A DNA stretch of 64,000 nucleotides from contig JBBDHG010000014.1 in NCBI GenBank assembly GCA_037951165.1, positions 7,022,001-7,086,000 of the forward strand. Direction: 5' to 3'. Origin of the DNA: Lophius americanus. Its lineage: Eukaryota > Chordata > Actinopteri > Lophiiformes > Lophiidae. The position numbers were made by a program, and so were the translations under genes. The notes beneath the pieces were generated by a model that worked only from the letters and a program-made list of their open reading frames with translations, was not told the DNA's origin and did no database searches. Positions 1 to 11,985 of this stretch are shown here, in pieces; within the stretch, counting starts at the first letter, position 1; each line of letters starts with the position of its first letter.

Positions 1-145
1 ATCATCAATCACTCAATCGATCTTTATTTATGTAGGGCCAAGCACTCAAGGTGCTTTCCAGAAAGAGCATGCCTAGACCAAACTCCTTTCATAATTATCT
101 ACAGAGACCCAACACATGGCGACAGTGGCGAGAAACCACTTATGA
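1..145 (-). repeat. 3' end of an L2-type LINE (reverse orientation)
   Basis: Read on the minus strand, this stretch has the words seen at the 3' ends of the L2 copies at 12.8-13.6 kb and 30.7-32.4 kb. These are a block like CTCTTTCTGGAAAGCACCTTGAG, then ATAAATAAAGAT and a short ATTG-type tail. It is therefore a truncated L2 tail lying opposite to the other copies. The shared words are seen directly; the L2 assignment follows from the protein fragments in the longest copy. Confidence 0.75.
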
Positions 146-2620
146 AAAGGCTTTTGACTGTGGAGATTCTGCGGGATGGAGAGGATGACGGAATCCCGCG
201 TAATGCTTCTGAACATTTGTGGGCTACAGCAACAGGCGGACCTCAATTTAACAGAGGAGTAAAACTTGAGCACCATTTAAGCCAAAAAAGATGCCATTGC
301 GAAGGATGAAGAGGCGTGAATCGCTCCATTTCTGTAGATGTTCTGACCCAGTCATCAAACCGTAAAAATGTGTTCCTTTTTCAAAGTTCCTCATTCAGAT
401 CCGGCTCTTGACAAATAGAATACTTTCCAGAGTGTCAGTTAATAGAACCCGAAACTCATGTTCTATTTTAGTCGGATTAAGTATTCAGGTCCATCACTTG
501 AGTAAAAGTACTTATACCAGAAACTGAAAATATTCTAAAAATATATGCATTCTGAACATTACTCAAGTAAAAGGATGTTAGTATCTGACAAATGTACTCA
601 AAGCATCAACGTAATAGTACTCATTAAAACAATGCAGTTAAACTGTTAAACGTGTTTAAAAAAAAGACAACAACTGGTAATTAGAGCTTTCTAACAGATG
701 TAGTGGAGTTAAAGTAGAGAGTAGCATAAAATGAAAATAGTAAGTAAAATAACTTACGAATAAAAAGTAAAAGCTTACTTATGTAAAAGCAAGTAAGTAA
801 AATTATGCATTATTAAGTATTATCTGCAAGGTATACAGAAATACTTGGTTTTTGGTTTGCTAGAGAAATTCTTTGGAAAAACTGTTAAGAGTACAAGAAA
901 TATACGAATAAGAAATACAAACCACATATTGGGATCCGTTTGTAAAGTAGAAAATGCTGACAGCAACTTTTCCCCACATTTAGCTCCAAACAACGTATGG
1001 AAAGTAGCGTTACATTTTTGAATTCACTTCTTAAACACATTAACAGCAATATCTTTGAACTTAGTCATATAACCTTTCTAGGACATATTTTTTAAATAAA
1101 ATGTCTGAATATTAAATCTAAATGCTAAATCTAAATGTTTGATCTAAATGCTAAATTTAAATCTAAGTGTTTGATCTAAATGTTGAATCTAAATCTAAAT
1201 TTTTGATCTAAATGCTAAATCTAAATTTCGAAGTCATGTTCCACGCTAACGTTTTGTAAGGAAAGACAAGGCTGCTGAATATTACACAAGGAGGTTTTAT
1301 GCTTGTCTTCCGCATCAACGGTTTGCATACCCAACGGGGACTCCAGAGAAAAATTAGCATGAGATGGGCTCACTGGGAAGATCTCCTTTACATCGGACTG
1401 GTCTGAATCACAATTTAGAGAAGAAAAAAGAAGAAAGAAAAAAACTTATGGATTGTCTATGTAGCAGTCATTCCAATTTGAGTTTCTGAGTAAATCCGAG
1501 GATTCAAAAGACTCATGAGACCAAATGTCTCATGCCATGTTTAGTGGGCTAGGGTTCTGCAATGTCTTTCCATCTAGGTTTTATCCCTCCTCACAAGTCA
1601 ACATTGTTTTCCTTTGATTTTAGACAAAGAGCTGAGAGACACATTTTGAGACAGAACTCTGACCAGTAATGTGGAAGCATTCCTGAGTGCTTTGAGCCCT
1701 AGTCACATCCTGGCATTTGCTACGGGGAGCAGCAAAGTCCCCGCCCTTGGTTTTCATCCAACTCCTTAATTAATATTCACTCATGAAGAAAGCCAAAATC
1801 TTCCCATTGCAGACACATGTGCAAACAAGCGTCAGCTCTTTATGAATACAACATTGGCTGATGATGGTGACTTTCTCTACTATTTCGTAGTCGCACTGAT
1901 GAATGGATCTTTACTCAGTAGCATTTCTACAACAAACTAGCAGTTAGTCAGCCCAGCAGTGTTGGTATAGAAAACTTTAACTCTATTTATTCATAAAGCA
2001 CTTTTCAAAACACTTTTACAAATCGCTTTCCAATGAAACATTAATCAAATGAAGCCATGAAACCATTCTCAAAAGAAGCGAGTAAAACAGGAAAATACAG
2101 GGTATCAAACAGAAGAGTAAGCATAAAAGAGTAAGATATAAGAAGAAAGTTAAAAACATTGGTTACAAGATTTGAGAAGAATAAGGTAAGATAAAATACA
2201 ATATAATGAAATAAAACCAGGATAATAACAATAATATATAAAATAAATGGCTGAAAGCTAAACAGCTAAAGTAAAATCCGAGAAGGCATTACAATAAAAG
2301 TAAACAAGATAAGAGAAAATAGAGATAAAAATATACAGATATATAACAAATATGCAATATTAGTATAAAGGTAGAGATAGGATATAAGACAAAGATACAA
2401 GTTTAAGTTGAGTTTGCAGATTAAGATATAGATATAAGTTAAATATCGCTAAGACAAAGATACAAAATAAAGATATAGATATAAGAAAAAGATAATACAG
2501 ATTCAGATATACTGCATACTACTCAAGTATTTCTCTGCAGTTAAAGCTGTCACTTTATTGTATACTTCGAGTTCCCAGGAAAGTTTTTTTTCACCTTTAA
2601 ATGGTAAGATATTTTGTTAA
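146..2620. other. Gene-free AT-rich stretch
   Basis: No exon with splice sites and recognisable protein was found. Contents seen are a TAAATCT/AAATG short-period repeat (1,113-1,227) and a long A-rich, GATA/ATAAGA-rich low-complexity tract (about 2,090-2,520). The rest is unassigned. Confidence 0.6.
1113..1227. repeat. Short-period imperfect tandem repeat
   Basis: Repeated words AAATCTAAATG, CTAAATC and TTTGATCTAAATG alternate through about 115 bases. The base period is about 9-10 nt and higher-order units are about 20 nt. Simple-sequence origin is likely. Confidence 0.8.
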
Positions 2621-2674
2621 TATATATATATACATATATATATATATATGTAACTACTTTGTATGTCAAATAGA

Positions 2675-2712
<38 letters not shown>

Positions 2713-2725
2713 TCTATTTGACATA
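2620..2725. repeat. (TA)n tract with a large perfect palindrome
   Basis: A TA dinucleotide tract is followed by a perfect inverted repeat. The arm starting TATGTCAAATAGAGT at 2,662 is mirrored by ACTCTATTTGACATA ending at 2,725. Alternating TA fills the centre, so all 64 bases can fold back on themselves. It may be a collapsed inverted-repeat transposon or a cruciform-forming site. Confidence 0.9.
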
Positions 2726-4930
2726 GTTAACTGATTAAAAGTCACAAAAAATGTGCTTAAAATGTTCTTTACTCTGAAATTATGGCATTTTTGCCATTAA
2801 GGAATGCACAGTGTATACACATATACAATAGTGTGATTTTATAAATCTGTTTTTGTTATTTTCCTTGTAGGTTGTGATTCATGTCATTAAAAACATGTTG
2901 AGAATGTTGATAACACTGTTGTACAACAGTATTGTTATTACTCTTTTATAACTTTTTTTTTTTTACTTACTTTTTAGGTTTTCTTATAGTTTCGGATTCA
3001 GCTGAACCTTTCAAACTTCTGATTGGGAGAAGGCGGCTCTACCTACTGAGCTACATACGTACACAGTTGTCAGTTGAAATGAAGTCACGCATTTGCAAGT
3101 TTGTTAAGCAATGCTTAAACAATGTTACTCAATTATTGTTATAATTTTTCAGAGGATTCATTGTGTTGTGAAGTTCTTGGAAGTCCGTGTCATGTTAAGA
3201 ATAAAGCATTGATCTGGTGAGGACGGAACATCCCCTACTGCTGGGGCTTGTGGAATGTGAAGTTGAAACAAATGACTGTTCAGAGAAAAAAGCTGAAGTT
3301 GAGTTATATTTCCCTTAACTGACATAGGCTGTCTGCTTCATGCAAAAAGGGATATGAGTTCAGATTAAAATATATGCTATATGCACAATCCAATTTAACT
3401 TAGAGAACATATAATAAAGCCACACATGAGAGCAAAGTGCCAACATGGTAATAATAGTTTAATAATAGTAAGAAAGGAGCAGGAGTACAGATTGGGTATA
3501 TCTGTGCTGAAATACCAAAGCAGTGTTTGCTCCATTGCCAACAAAAGCTCAGACTGAACCTGCTTAACTTCGTTGAGCATGTCGGGGTAGATTCTACATC
3601 TACATCCATCCATCTACATTACCTCGTTCCATAACTCCGACCATCAATGAAGATCATGCACGCTTACTTGCACAGGAATGTAATGCTATTTTGGTTGCCC
3701 TGCTGCGACCCATAGGGCAACAATATTCTGTTTTCTCTCCAACAGGAATTAATATTGTACATAATTTCACGTCATCATTATAATATGTATGCGGCTGTGG
3801 CAAAAATGATTACAACTAGAACACAACTTAGGTAGTAGATGAACACATAAATGTTTTCTGTATTGACGAGATCTTGAGCTCAGTGCAGGGGTGCTCCTAA
3901 GATTTTTTTTAATGGGGTGGCCATGGTCCACAGAGGGGCCAAAGCTATAAGTAGAGGGATACCACAATACATCATTAATATTTATGCACAGCCTGCAGAA
4001 TTTGTGATATTTATTGATTATGTATTAGTAATAAATCGAAACAGACTAATAAGCTAAATTGCATATAAATGTCTGTTAGTGGTCGGTCTCTTTATTTTTT
4101 CCAGAAAAAAAGACTGCTAATATTAACAATTACAAACAGAAGAATCCTTATGTGAGCAACCCAGTAAACATAAGTAAATAATTATGTATTCATGTATTGT
4201 ATTATACAAACCATGGGTTTTATCTTCTTATAAACTGGGCATATGCTGAAAATGATTAATCAGAATTATGTAGCATATCATAAATTATAGCATGTGAAGA
4301 GCTGAGGTTGAACTGGGGTTGAAAGGGAGGTTCGCCCACGGCACCGAACATGCTAAACCAGCCCTGGCTTTACCAAATAGGATGCTATGCTATCAGAAGT
4401 CATGACTAGCTAGCAACACAGAGGAGTAAACTACCGGATTGAGGTTTGCTAACTTTAGCTGATACAAAAGCTAAGCAAACAATGCCTATACTTAAGCAAA
4501 CAATGTCTATATTTATTAGTTGTATTAGTAGTATCATTTCATTTCACATGTTTGAAAAAGAGACTGATGCACCACTATCCACTTCAGCAACACACTGTTC
4601 AGCTGTGGCTAACTCTCCTCCAACTCGGAGGCGCAGCTGAGTGCTGTGTGAACATCTGCTGAGGCGAACTGATCCAAAACTTTTGTAATAAACCAATCCC
4701 ATAGGGAAAGGGTGTGTGTGATTTTATTTTTAGATATGATCTATGACAAATCTAGAGAAATATGTTTGTCTCTTAATAAAAAAAAAAAGATCATACCTAC
4801 CTGTTCTAAAGATATTAGTCGTAATACTATTAGTAGTAATGAAGAAAATTCACACATTTAAAATCGGCGAGGGCAAATGTCCCCCCAGTTTCAATGGGCA
4901 TTACTTCAAAGAAACCAAGTGATTCCATTT
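2726..4930. other. Gene-free stretch
   Basis: No supported gene. It contains one tRNA-like SINE relic (2,985-3,062). The short open frames here have no recognisable protein similarity and no splice context, so I do not call them. Confidence 0.55.
2985..3062 (-). repeat. Probable tRNA-derived SINE head (relic)
   Basis: On the minus strand there is an A-box-like TAGCTCAGTAGGTAG followed, after a tRNA-like spacing, by a B-box-like GGTTCAGCTGAATCC with a few extra bases. The pattern resembles the RNA polymerase III promoter of tRNA-derived SINEs. It is too degenerate to be a functional tRNA. Confidence 0.5.
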
Positions 4931-4939
4931 CATTAAAAA

Positions 4940-5585
4940 AAAGGTGCATAAATACAGTTGTTGTTCAAGTCTCTGTTGAAACGATCCACCCTCTGGTTAG
5001 GTACAGGACTTCTGTAAGTACAGAACCTTTTCCCCTGGTTGCTCGCAGTTCCTTTCAAATGTAGGCCTTTTTCCCTCACGTGATCAGTCCTGATGTGCAG
5101 GGGTCTCTCAAATTGTTCAACTGCTGCAGTGAAAAAGTCCTTACCAGTATCAGCTTGGTTGTTGTTTGAGCATTGAAGGAACATCAACATCCTACTGTAT
5201 CCTTCTAAGGCACAGTGATCTACCAATTGCAATCTAATTAGTTTATGATTTCCATCGATATGCCAGATGAAATTTGGACGAGGTTCAGTGTATTCTCTGA
5301 GAGCAATTGAAGTTCTTCTCCTGGATTGGACACCAGATGAATCCACCCTTTGCAGCGACTCTTTTACACATCTTCTTTAAACTCTAATGTCTTTTGAGTG
5401 CAGATGCCCCGCAAGCATCAATTCTCCAACATTTGGATGTACAGGTTTATTCATGCCACTTGAATATCCAATTGTTGGTCATTAAGGTTGTTTAATTTGG
5501 ATGCTGGGATATTGTTCTCCTTCAGTATCTTGTACAAAGTTGGCCTTGAGCCTGAGAGAATAGATGCTGCCTCTGTGAAGATGAT
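4940..5585 (-). mobile_element. Relic of a DDE-integrase transposon
   Basis: The minus strand encodes an open stretch (5,346-4,933) with the motif HIDGNHKLIR. This opens the integrase-core (RNase H-fold) domain of a protein family common in fish genomes. A segment ending NQRVDRFNRD resembles the HNQRIERLWRD-type end of that core. Upstream, in a shifted frame, SRPTLYKILKENNIPAS looks like the helix-turn-helix region that precedes the core in these proteins. The two parts are separated by frame changes and stop codons, and the core is internally shortened. I infer an inactive, decayed copy. I cannot name the superfamily with certainty, and host domestication is unlikely given the breaks. Confidence 0.7.
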
Positions 5586-5599
5586 TTTCATGGAGAAGG

Positions 5600-6060
5600 A
5601 AAGCAATTACATTACAATACATTTATACAGCACATTTCATCAGCGGGGCAATTCAAAGTGCTTTACACAAACAATCATGAACCTTTTGACGAAGGGCAGA
5701 AGATCATATGGGTCTGATACTGTATCTCTTTATTTGAATGTATCTATCTGCGCTTGTAGTATTTGTTATTTTTTTCAAAACAAGGAGGTTTCATTTTGAA
5801 AGCGCTGATTAACTTTCTGTTTCTGGTCTACTGAAGTTTCTTCCATTTGAAAATTTGAGTGGATGGGAAGTTGACCCATGTCTATAAAAGCTGGCTTGAC
5901 GAATAAAAGAGGAGTTCGGGCGGTGGTGCTCATGTAGCACCACCACCAAGTCTCTGGACTTATCATTTTATATTTCCACAAGTACTGAGTGTTTATAAAA
6001 ACACTCAGTAACAGAAGTAATAAAGAGGCGGAGCGTGGTGGTGCATGCACACTAAAGAAG
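5600..6060. repeat. Hairpin-rich dispersed repeat
   Basis: The segment around 5,615-5,680 has the wording of a widespread fish repeat (AGCACATTTCAT, then CAATTCAAAGTGCTTTACAC). Around 5,929-5,953 GGTGGTGCT is mirrored by AGCACCACC. At 5,983-6,010 a 12-bp arm (TACTGAGTGTTT) is mirrored exactly. I infer small non-autonomous elements; their boundaries are not clear. Confidence 0.5.
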
Positions 6061-6122
6061 TCAAGGTAGTTTTCTCAAGAATTACCAGCAAAATGTAACC
6101 AAGCCTAGTTAGTTGTTCTGTG

Positions 6123-6235
6123 ATTGGACAAATGGAGGATCATACATATTATTTGGCACAAGGAAAGCAACGGAATGTGAAACCTTGCCATCAATATTTA
6201 CAAGTGAAACTGTTCAGATTTACACTGGCAGGGAC
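6123..6235 (+). repeat. Copy of a sequence in bax intron 1
   Basis: This block (starting near GAGGATCATACATATT and ending near CTGTTCAGA) matches about 100 bases at 20,672-20,770 in the first bax intron with few differences. It may be the left edge of the bax duplication. It may instead be a dispersed repeat present at both sites. Confidence 0.6.
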
Positions 6236-6774
6236 CGTGCAGTCCGGTGATACAGGGGATGCAACTTGGCAAGCGACCAACAGCCTCACAGTGTGAAGTG
6301 CTCACTACCCACATTGTCATTTTCGTCCGTGGTGATGCGACGCGCTTGGCTTCCGGTCAATTTAGGAAAAAGTTTAGGGTATTAAGGAGGCTGGCATTTT
6401 GGCCATAAACTTTAGAATGCCTCAGTCACCTCACGGACGTTGCCGCTTCCCGGTATCATGGACTGAGATCGAGGGCTTGCTTTACCATCTCTCCTCCTGG
6501 GGAGCGATCACTCCAGAACCTTGCAGCCTGTGGATGAACTTGACCGAATTAAAAAGAAATTCTCTGACCATGGTGGGAGATGACTGGGGAAGGTCTCTGA
6601 CCATGTTTTAAGGATGAGTCACAATGAGGAGTTTCTGCTTTTAACATCACTTCGGATGATGTTGATGGTAATGTTGCATGTCTGCTGAGTTTACCGCACA
6701 ACATGGCGTCACTTACTGAATCGATGTTTGCTAACATTGAGAGGATGTAACATTAGAGCAAACAGCCGAGGTAC

Positions 6775-9235
6775 CGATGAACGCCTTCTGGTTCTCACAT
6801 TCTCCCTCCTTATTACTTCCAGTAGGATCAAACCTGAGTTATTATCAAGCTGTCGCTTTAATGAAAGCATCACAACAACATTAACAACTGCCTTGATTAC
6901 ATGATAAACTCCATCCACTGATAAAATACCAACTAGATGTTGTGTGCGCTTATGCGCCAGAAATGCGTGGAATCAGAGTACCCACCATTTCTGTAATCTT
7001 GGAACGGGTGCTGGAAAGCGCCCCAACTGGAGACTCCAATGTCTTACTGGGAGACTTCAATGCACACGTGGGCAATGAAAGCGAGACCTAGAATGGCCTG
7101 ATTGGAAGGAACTGATCTGAACCCTAGTGGTGTTCAGTTATTGGACTTCTGTGCTAGTCACAGTTTGTCCATAACGAACATCATGTTCAAACATAAGTGT
7201 GTCCACCTGTGCACTTGGCACCAGCACACCCTAGGTCGCAGATCAATGATCGACTTTGTAGTCGTATCAGCTGATCTGTGGCCGCATTTTTTGGACACTA
7301 GGGTGAAGAGAGGAGCTGAGCTGTCAACTACCTGGTGTTGAGTTGGATAAGATGGCGGGCGAGGAAGCTGGTCAAACCTGGTAGACAAAAATTAATAGTG
7401 AGGGTCTGCTGGGAACGTCTGGCCAAGGACCCTGTCACCTCCGGCAGAGCTTCAACCACGTTCTGGGGTTGGCGGGGACATGGAAACTGAGTAGTCCATG
7501 TTCCATGCTGCCATTGCTGAGGTGGATGCTGGGAGCTGCGGTCCCAAGGCTGCCGGTGCTAGTTGTGACGGTAATCTCCAATACACTGGTGAACTCCAGA
7601 GTTGAGAGATGCCTTTCAGGCTGAAGAAGGAGTCCCACAAGCCAGCCATGCTTTGTTGGACTCCTTCTTGAGCAGCTGACAGCTACCGGCAGGCCAAGCG
7701 ACACGCGGCTGTGGCAGTCACGGAGGCAAAAAACCCGGTCGTGGGAGAGGTTTCGGTGAGACCATAGAACAAGACTTTCGGTCGGCCCCAAAGAAATAAT
7801 GGCAAATCGTCCAGCGTCACAGTTGGGGAAAGCTGTCATTCGTCCACTCTGTCTACGGGGTGGATGGGGACCTGCTGACCTCCATTGAGAAAGTTAATGG
7901 GCGGTGGAAGGAATACTTTGGGGATCTCCTCAATCCCACCAACACATATTCCCAAGTGGAACCAGGGCTGGATGACTTGGAGGTGGGTTCACTCATTACT
8001 GGGGCTGAGGTTGCTGTGGCTGTTAAACAACTCGGCTGCGGTTATTTGTTATTTGCACTGGTTTGCATTTACCTATGATGCACTTTATTTTCACTTTTCC
8101 ACTTATGTTTATATTCTATTGTTCTATTACAAACTTACTGTATTTGTTGTTACTCTAATTTTGAGCATTCTCTGGCACAAGAATTTCCGTCAGGATCAAT
8201 AAAGGTCTACATTATCTTATCTCTTGTTCTCTTGATCTTTCTAAGAAGATTTTTTCTCATTAGTAACTTCTAATGGTGGAGGACAAAAGCCATTGCAGCT
8301 ATTGCTTGCTTGTGCTAGCAACTTTTGTTTTACAACACCACCATCTCCTGGATCTTTGCATTTTACTTAAGACAGTTTCTGGTCACTCCAAACATTTTCA
8401 AGCTCCATCTGCTTAACAACTGGAAGTCCAAGACAGGATAATAAAAAAAAAACTTTTTTCTCAGGTTTACCCCCCGACACTTCATCTCCCCTTGCCATTA
8501 ATTACAATGTAGTTTCTGTGGAAATACTGATGTTACCCTCCTAGCAGCCATATTATGGGTCGTCAACTCAATATGAAGCGGGTCTGCGTTGATTCTAGCT
8601 CAGGTCCAGGGATTACCCTGCTGTTCAGATCCTGATAGTGTAATAATCTAATCATCACAGGGTCAACACTAAAAGACAGAAAGCTGTTCACGCTCACATT
8701 CATACCGTTACAGTCACCGATTAACCTGAACTGCATCATTTTCTGTGCCATTAGAGGAGGAAGGAGTGCCTCAAGGGAACTCCAGACAGAAAAGGCCTTA
8801 CTTGAATCTGAACCCAGAACCTTCTTGCTGTGAGACGATTATTCCCGCCAGGCTACCATGATGCACAGGAACATGATGTTATTACTTATTTCGCCCTTAC
8901 AAGATGATGTGCCATCAAAATGACACCGGAGTTGCCAAATTCATCAAAAAAAATCAATACGGAATCAGAGCAAGCTAATTAGAGGATGTGATTTTATCAA
9001 TTTTACATCCTCAGCATCAATTTGCCACAAAATACTAAATATATTAGATGTTTAACTGGAGTGGTGGTCTTACTTTTATGCAAACAGTGTTTGAGGTTTA
9101 GAACAGCTGGTAAACATGTGCACTGATAATTCAAGCAGAGATTTTCATGTCCCCTGGTTGATGCTCTTAAACTTGCTATTGCAAAAGGAACAGGAGTTTC
9201 ACTTGGCATCCACGTGACACGCAACATCGGATGAG
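6775..9235 (+). pseudogene. Decayed partial duplicate of bax (intron 4 to 3' flank)
   Basis: Three blocks match the intact bax gene in the same order and orientation. Block 6,775-6,933 matches intron 4 at about 26,000-26,150. Block 8,218-8,430 matches the last intron end, last exon and 3' flank at 26,741-26,955. Block 8,560-9,235 matches 26,953-27,053 plus 27,825-28,375. The terminal-exon copy keeps the word ATGGTGGAGGACA and the region of AGCAACTTTTGTTT. However, after its AG it reads K-I-F-S-H then a TAG stop, and it carries small indels. The exon equivalent to bax exon 5 is missing, and a LINE occupies its place (6,935-8,222). It cannot make a BAX protein. No copies of exons 1-4 were found beside it. 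Confidence 0.85.
6935..8222 (+). mobile_element. Non-LTR retrotransposon, internally deleted, inside the bax duplicate
   Basis: The plus strand encodes fragments of an APE-type endonuclease. A stretch like LLGDFNAHVGNE is followed by LLDFCASHSLSITN, then GRRSMIDFVVVS, in frames broken by stops. After a scrambled middle (7,330-7,850) comes a GRWKEYFGDLLNPTNT-like linker (about 7,890-7,960), typical of the region before the reverse transcriptase. The RT itself is deleted. A 3' end like GGCACAAGAATTTCCG followed by an AATAAA-like tail and short repeats closes it at about 8,222. The family is a CR1/Rex-like LINE by protein style; the exact clade is uncertain. The element is dead. Confidence 0.75.
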
Positions 9236-9500
9236 CTTGTCAACCATGACAGTCCCTAAATGTAAAGCTTTCAGAAAATCAGGGTGAATTTCATCCAGTC
9301 CTGGTGCTTTGCCACTAAGTAGCTTCCTAACTACCTCAGGGACCTCTGCCAGAGAAATGGATGGGCCTCCCTTTTAGTCGTCAGGTTCTGCCTCCACGGT
9401 AGAAGACGTGGTATTTGGGTTCGAGAACTCCTCAAATTGTTCTTTCTACTGTCCGACAATATCCTTAGTACAGGTCAGCTGTTCACAGTCTGAGCCAAGC
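9236..9500 (-). mobile_element. LINE fragment upstream of the RT domain (reverse orientation)
   Basis: On the minus strand the translation runs through a KEQFEEFSNPNTT-like linker and PSISLAEVPEVVRKLLSGK, then APGLDEIHPDFLKAL. This is the segment just before the reverse transcriptase in fish LINEs of the same broad family as the one at 6.9-8.2 kb. There are in-frame stops and no RT core. It is a short relic abutting the right edge of the bax duplicate. Confidence 0.75.
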
Positions 9501-11850
9501 CCAATTCATCACGATATCATGTGATGGTCCTCCCAAAGATGTATTGCTAAATGTATAGTAATATTTAATATTTATTCAGTTAAAAAATAACAAAATAATA
9601 CGTACATATTTTCTGCTGTTTTGTTGGAATAGATAATTAAGTTAATCCAACACAGCACTATGTCTCTGGATTGTTTCATTTCCAACTGCATATCTTACTT
9701 CTCTCAGGTAGTTTTTGGTTTTTGTCTGATTCCCTCTCCTATCCATGTCTGTCTCTGTTGTGTGTGTTCACAGGGAATATTAAACACCAGTTCGATTGAA
9801 GAGCCAACAACATGCCTTCTTCTGCGATGGAGGTCAAGTCACCTTGTTTTCATGCCCTTCTTTAAGTACAATCACTGATGAGCTTAATTACTGCCCACTA
9901 GTAAAACCTTTTTTTTTTACATATAGTAGCTGCACTGGTAGTAATAAAGATTTGTATTTCAATTATAACTCTTTATAACCCGTATGATTAGAATGAATTC
10001 TTCAGTATATCTTCAAAGAAGTGTGAAGTTTTTGTCCAAATCTCAGAATAATTTTCATCAAAGAAAACTTCATCAATTGTGACATGTTTACAGATCAGTA
10101 GTACTATAAACACTTCAAATGTTATAGGTTTCTCATTCTGTTTATCGTGGTTCCTGTAGAAAAGCCTAACGGCCTGTCTAATTCATGTAGGACACACCTA
10201 CATGAATAAGACAGGCAGGTTTCAAATGTATGGTGCAAGTAGTAGTGGGACCTCTGACCCACTGGCTGACTGATCACATGGCCAAGAGAAGAGTTGCTGT
10301 CTACAAATCAAAGATAAATGGAAGCTTTATTTGACATGTAATCATACTGAATGAATAAATGTGAGGTGATTCATTCTGTGTATAACTCACCTGAAGCAGA
10401 GAGTGAAGCTGCGCCCAGAGGAACCAATGATGCTCAAGGAGGACATCATTAGTTTAACGTGGCTCATCCTCACTACCATGTGGTAGATTATGAAATATAC
10501 TGTATGTGACACCGTTCCAACCAGGCTCCTTAGCAGGGAAGCAACGTAAAAACCAGTTGTGATTGGTTAAAATATAGGCTTTCACCTTTGAGAGAAATTC
10601 TTTCTGGACTACAAACAGAACAAACACTTCATATCTAAACTTTAATCTCAGATCTAAAGCACGAGCTCGGACAAACTAGGCTTTGTTGCTTGTGGGAATG
10701 TAGAACAGTTCAGATATTCTTTAGGGCAGCATGTGGAGACATTACTTAAGCAACAGGTGAACGTTTGTCTGCAAATCCACTATTATGTCTGCTTGGAATT
10801 TTTCCCGACTCTCTTATACATTAATTGGGATCACATCTTTGATGTGATAGAGACAAATGTTTCGTTTGTTTTCCCCTTGATATGTACCATCTTTGTGCTA
10901 CATTTACATGAATAGTGAACCACCTGTTTTTTGTTCTCTGTTTATTGTTTTCTCTGTTTGTTAGAAAAGTGATTTAAATAAAGCTACACTGATACACACT
11001 CTTTGAAGAGTGTGTACACTCTTCATGGTTTCAGTGTGTGTCTTTGCAAAAGTGTGTATCCCTCATATGAGTAGAGCCTCTCTTTTACCACTTTATTCCG
11101 CTAGAAAAACATTGTCTCATTGAATTTGAGGTCTGTGGTCTGACAGCAGCCTGTATCGTAGTTTAACACTGAAGTTAGTTGAAGGTAGCTTCATTGCAGG
11201 AGTATTGTGCTCCAGTGCCCAGGCCCACCACTAATCTGATCTCACCCGTAAAGATGAATGCTGGAAAAAGCGCTCACAGGCATGTTTTGGTGAAAATGTT
11301 GCATAAATTATGTGTAAGTTTGTATGTAAGAGTTTGGAGCTCATTTTGTTTCACCATCTGGAAAGAAAGAGGAATTTGTTGATACCTTGTAACTGAGACA
11401 TTAACAAATATCTAAGACACCGATGAATTTGTGAGGATTTCTGATGAGGACTGATGTTGTAGATGGATGAATGAATGGATGGAGAGATGGATAGATGAAA
11501 ATAACTAAATAAATTATACGACTGATTTGCTGTAAATATGGATTTTCAGGTTGCTGTTGGTTGCTGTTAACTAAGTGAAATCTTTTTTTAAATGACTCTT
11601 AATTCTTCCTGTTGGATTACATAATTAAACTCACAATAAAGGGGATAGGCTGGATTGATAGTTGTATTTAGTTGTTCTCTTTGTCACTTTTCAGTTTGAG
11701 TAAGACTGCTTTTCAGTTTGTAAATATTGGCTATGGTGAAAAATCTCACCCGATTAGGTTTTACCATTATTTGAAAGCTAAGTTCATACAATGAATATAT
11801 TATCAGGCCTTTAGATTACTAGTCCACTTTTCTGAGCTCCTTCGGACTCC
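9501..11850. other. Gene-free stretch
   Basis: No exon with credible protein was found. Seen here are a near-perfect hairpin (10,173-10,215) and a short palindrome around 10,996-11,016 (CACACTCTT mirrored by AAGAGTGTG). Confidence 0.55.
10173..10215. repeat. 19-bp stem inverted repeat
   Basis: CCTGTCTAATTCATGTAGG is followed by five bases and then CCTACATGAATAAGACAGG, its reverse complement with one mismatch. It could be the fold-back core of a tiny inverted-repeat element. Nothing shows that it is transcribed. Confidence 0.9.
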
Positions 11851-11852
11851 CT

Positions 11853-11985
11853 GGATCAATAAGTCTTTATGGAACCGTTTTGAAGATACAAGAGACAGTT
11901 CTTTCGTATCCTAGTAAAGTAGACAACAAACTGCAATCTCATTTCCATTAAAAGAAGTCGTCCTGGCCATAAATTGTCTTATGAA
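11853..11985 (+). repeat. Dispersed repeat, partner of the inverted copy at 14.2 kb
   Basis: The block from GGATCAATAAGTCT through GTTCTTTCGTATCCT to AAGTCGTCCT matches the reverse complement of about 14,180-14,300 with moderate divergence. The two copies are in inverted orientation about 2.3 kb apart. Confidence 0.65.

Noticed and set aside
2985..3062. A functional tRNA gene
   Set aside because: The A and B boxes are imperfect, there are extra bases in the B box, and no acceptor stem closes. It is better read as a SINE relic.
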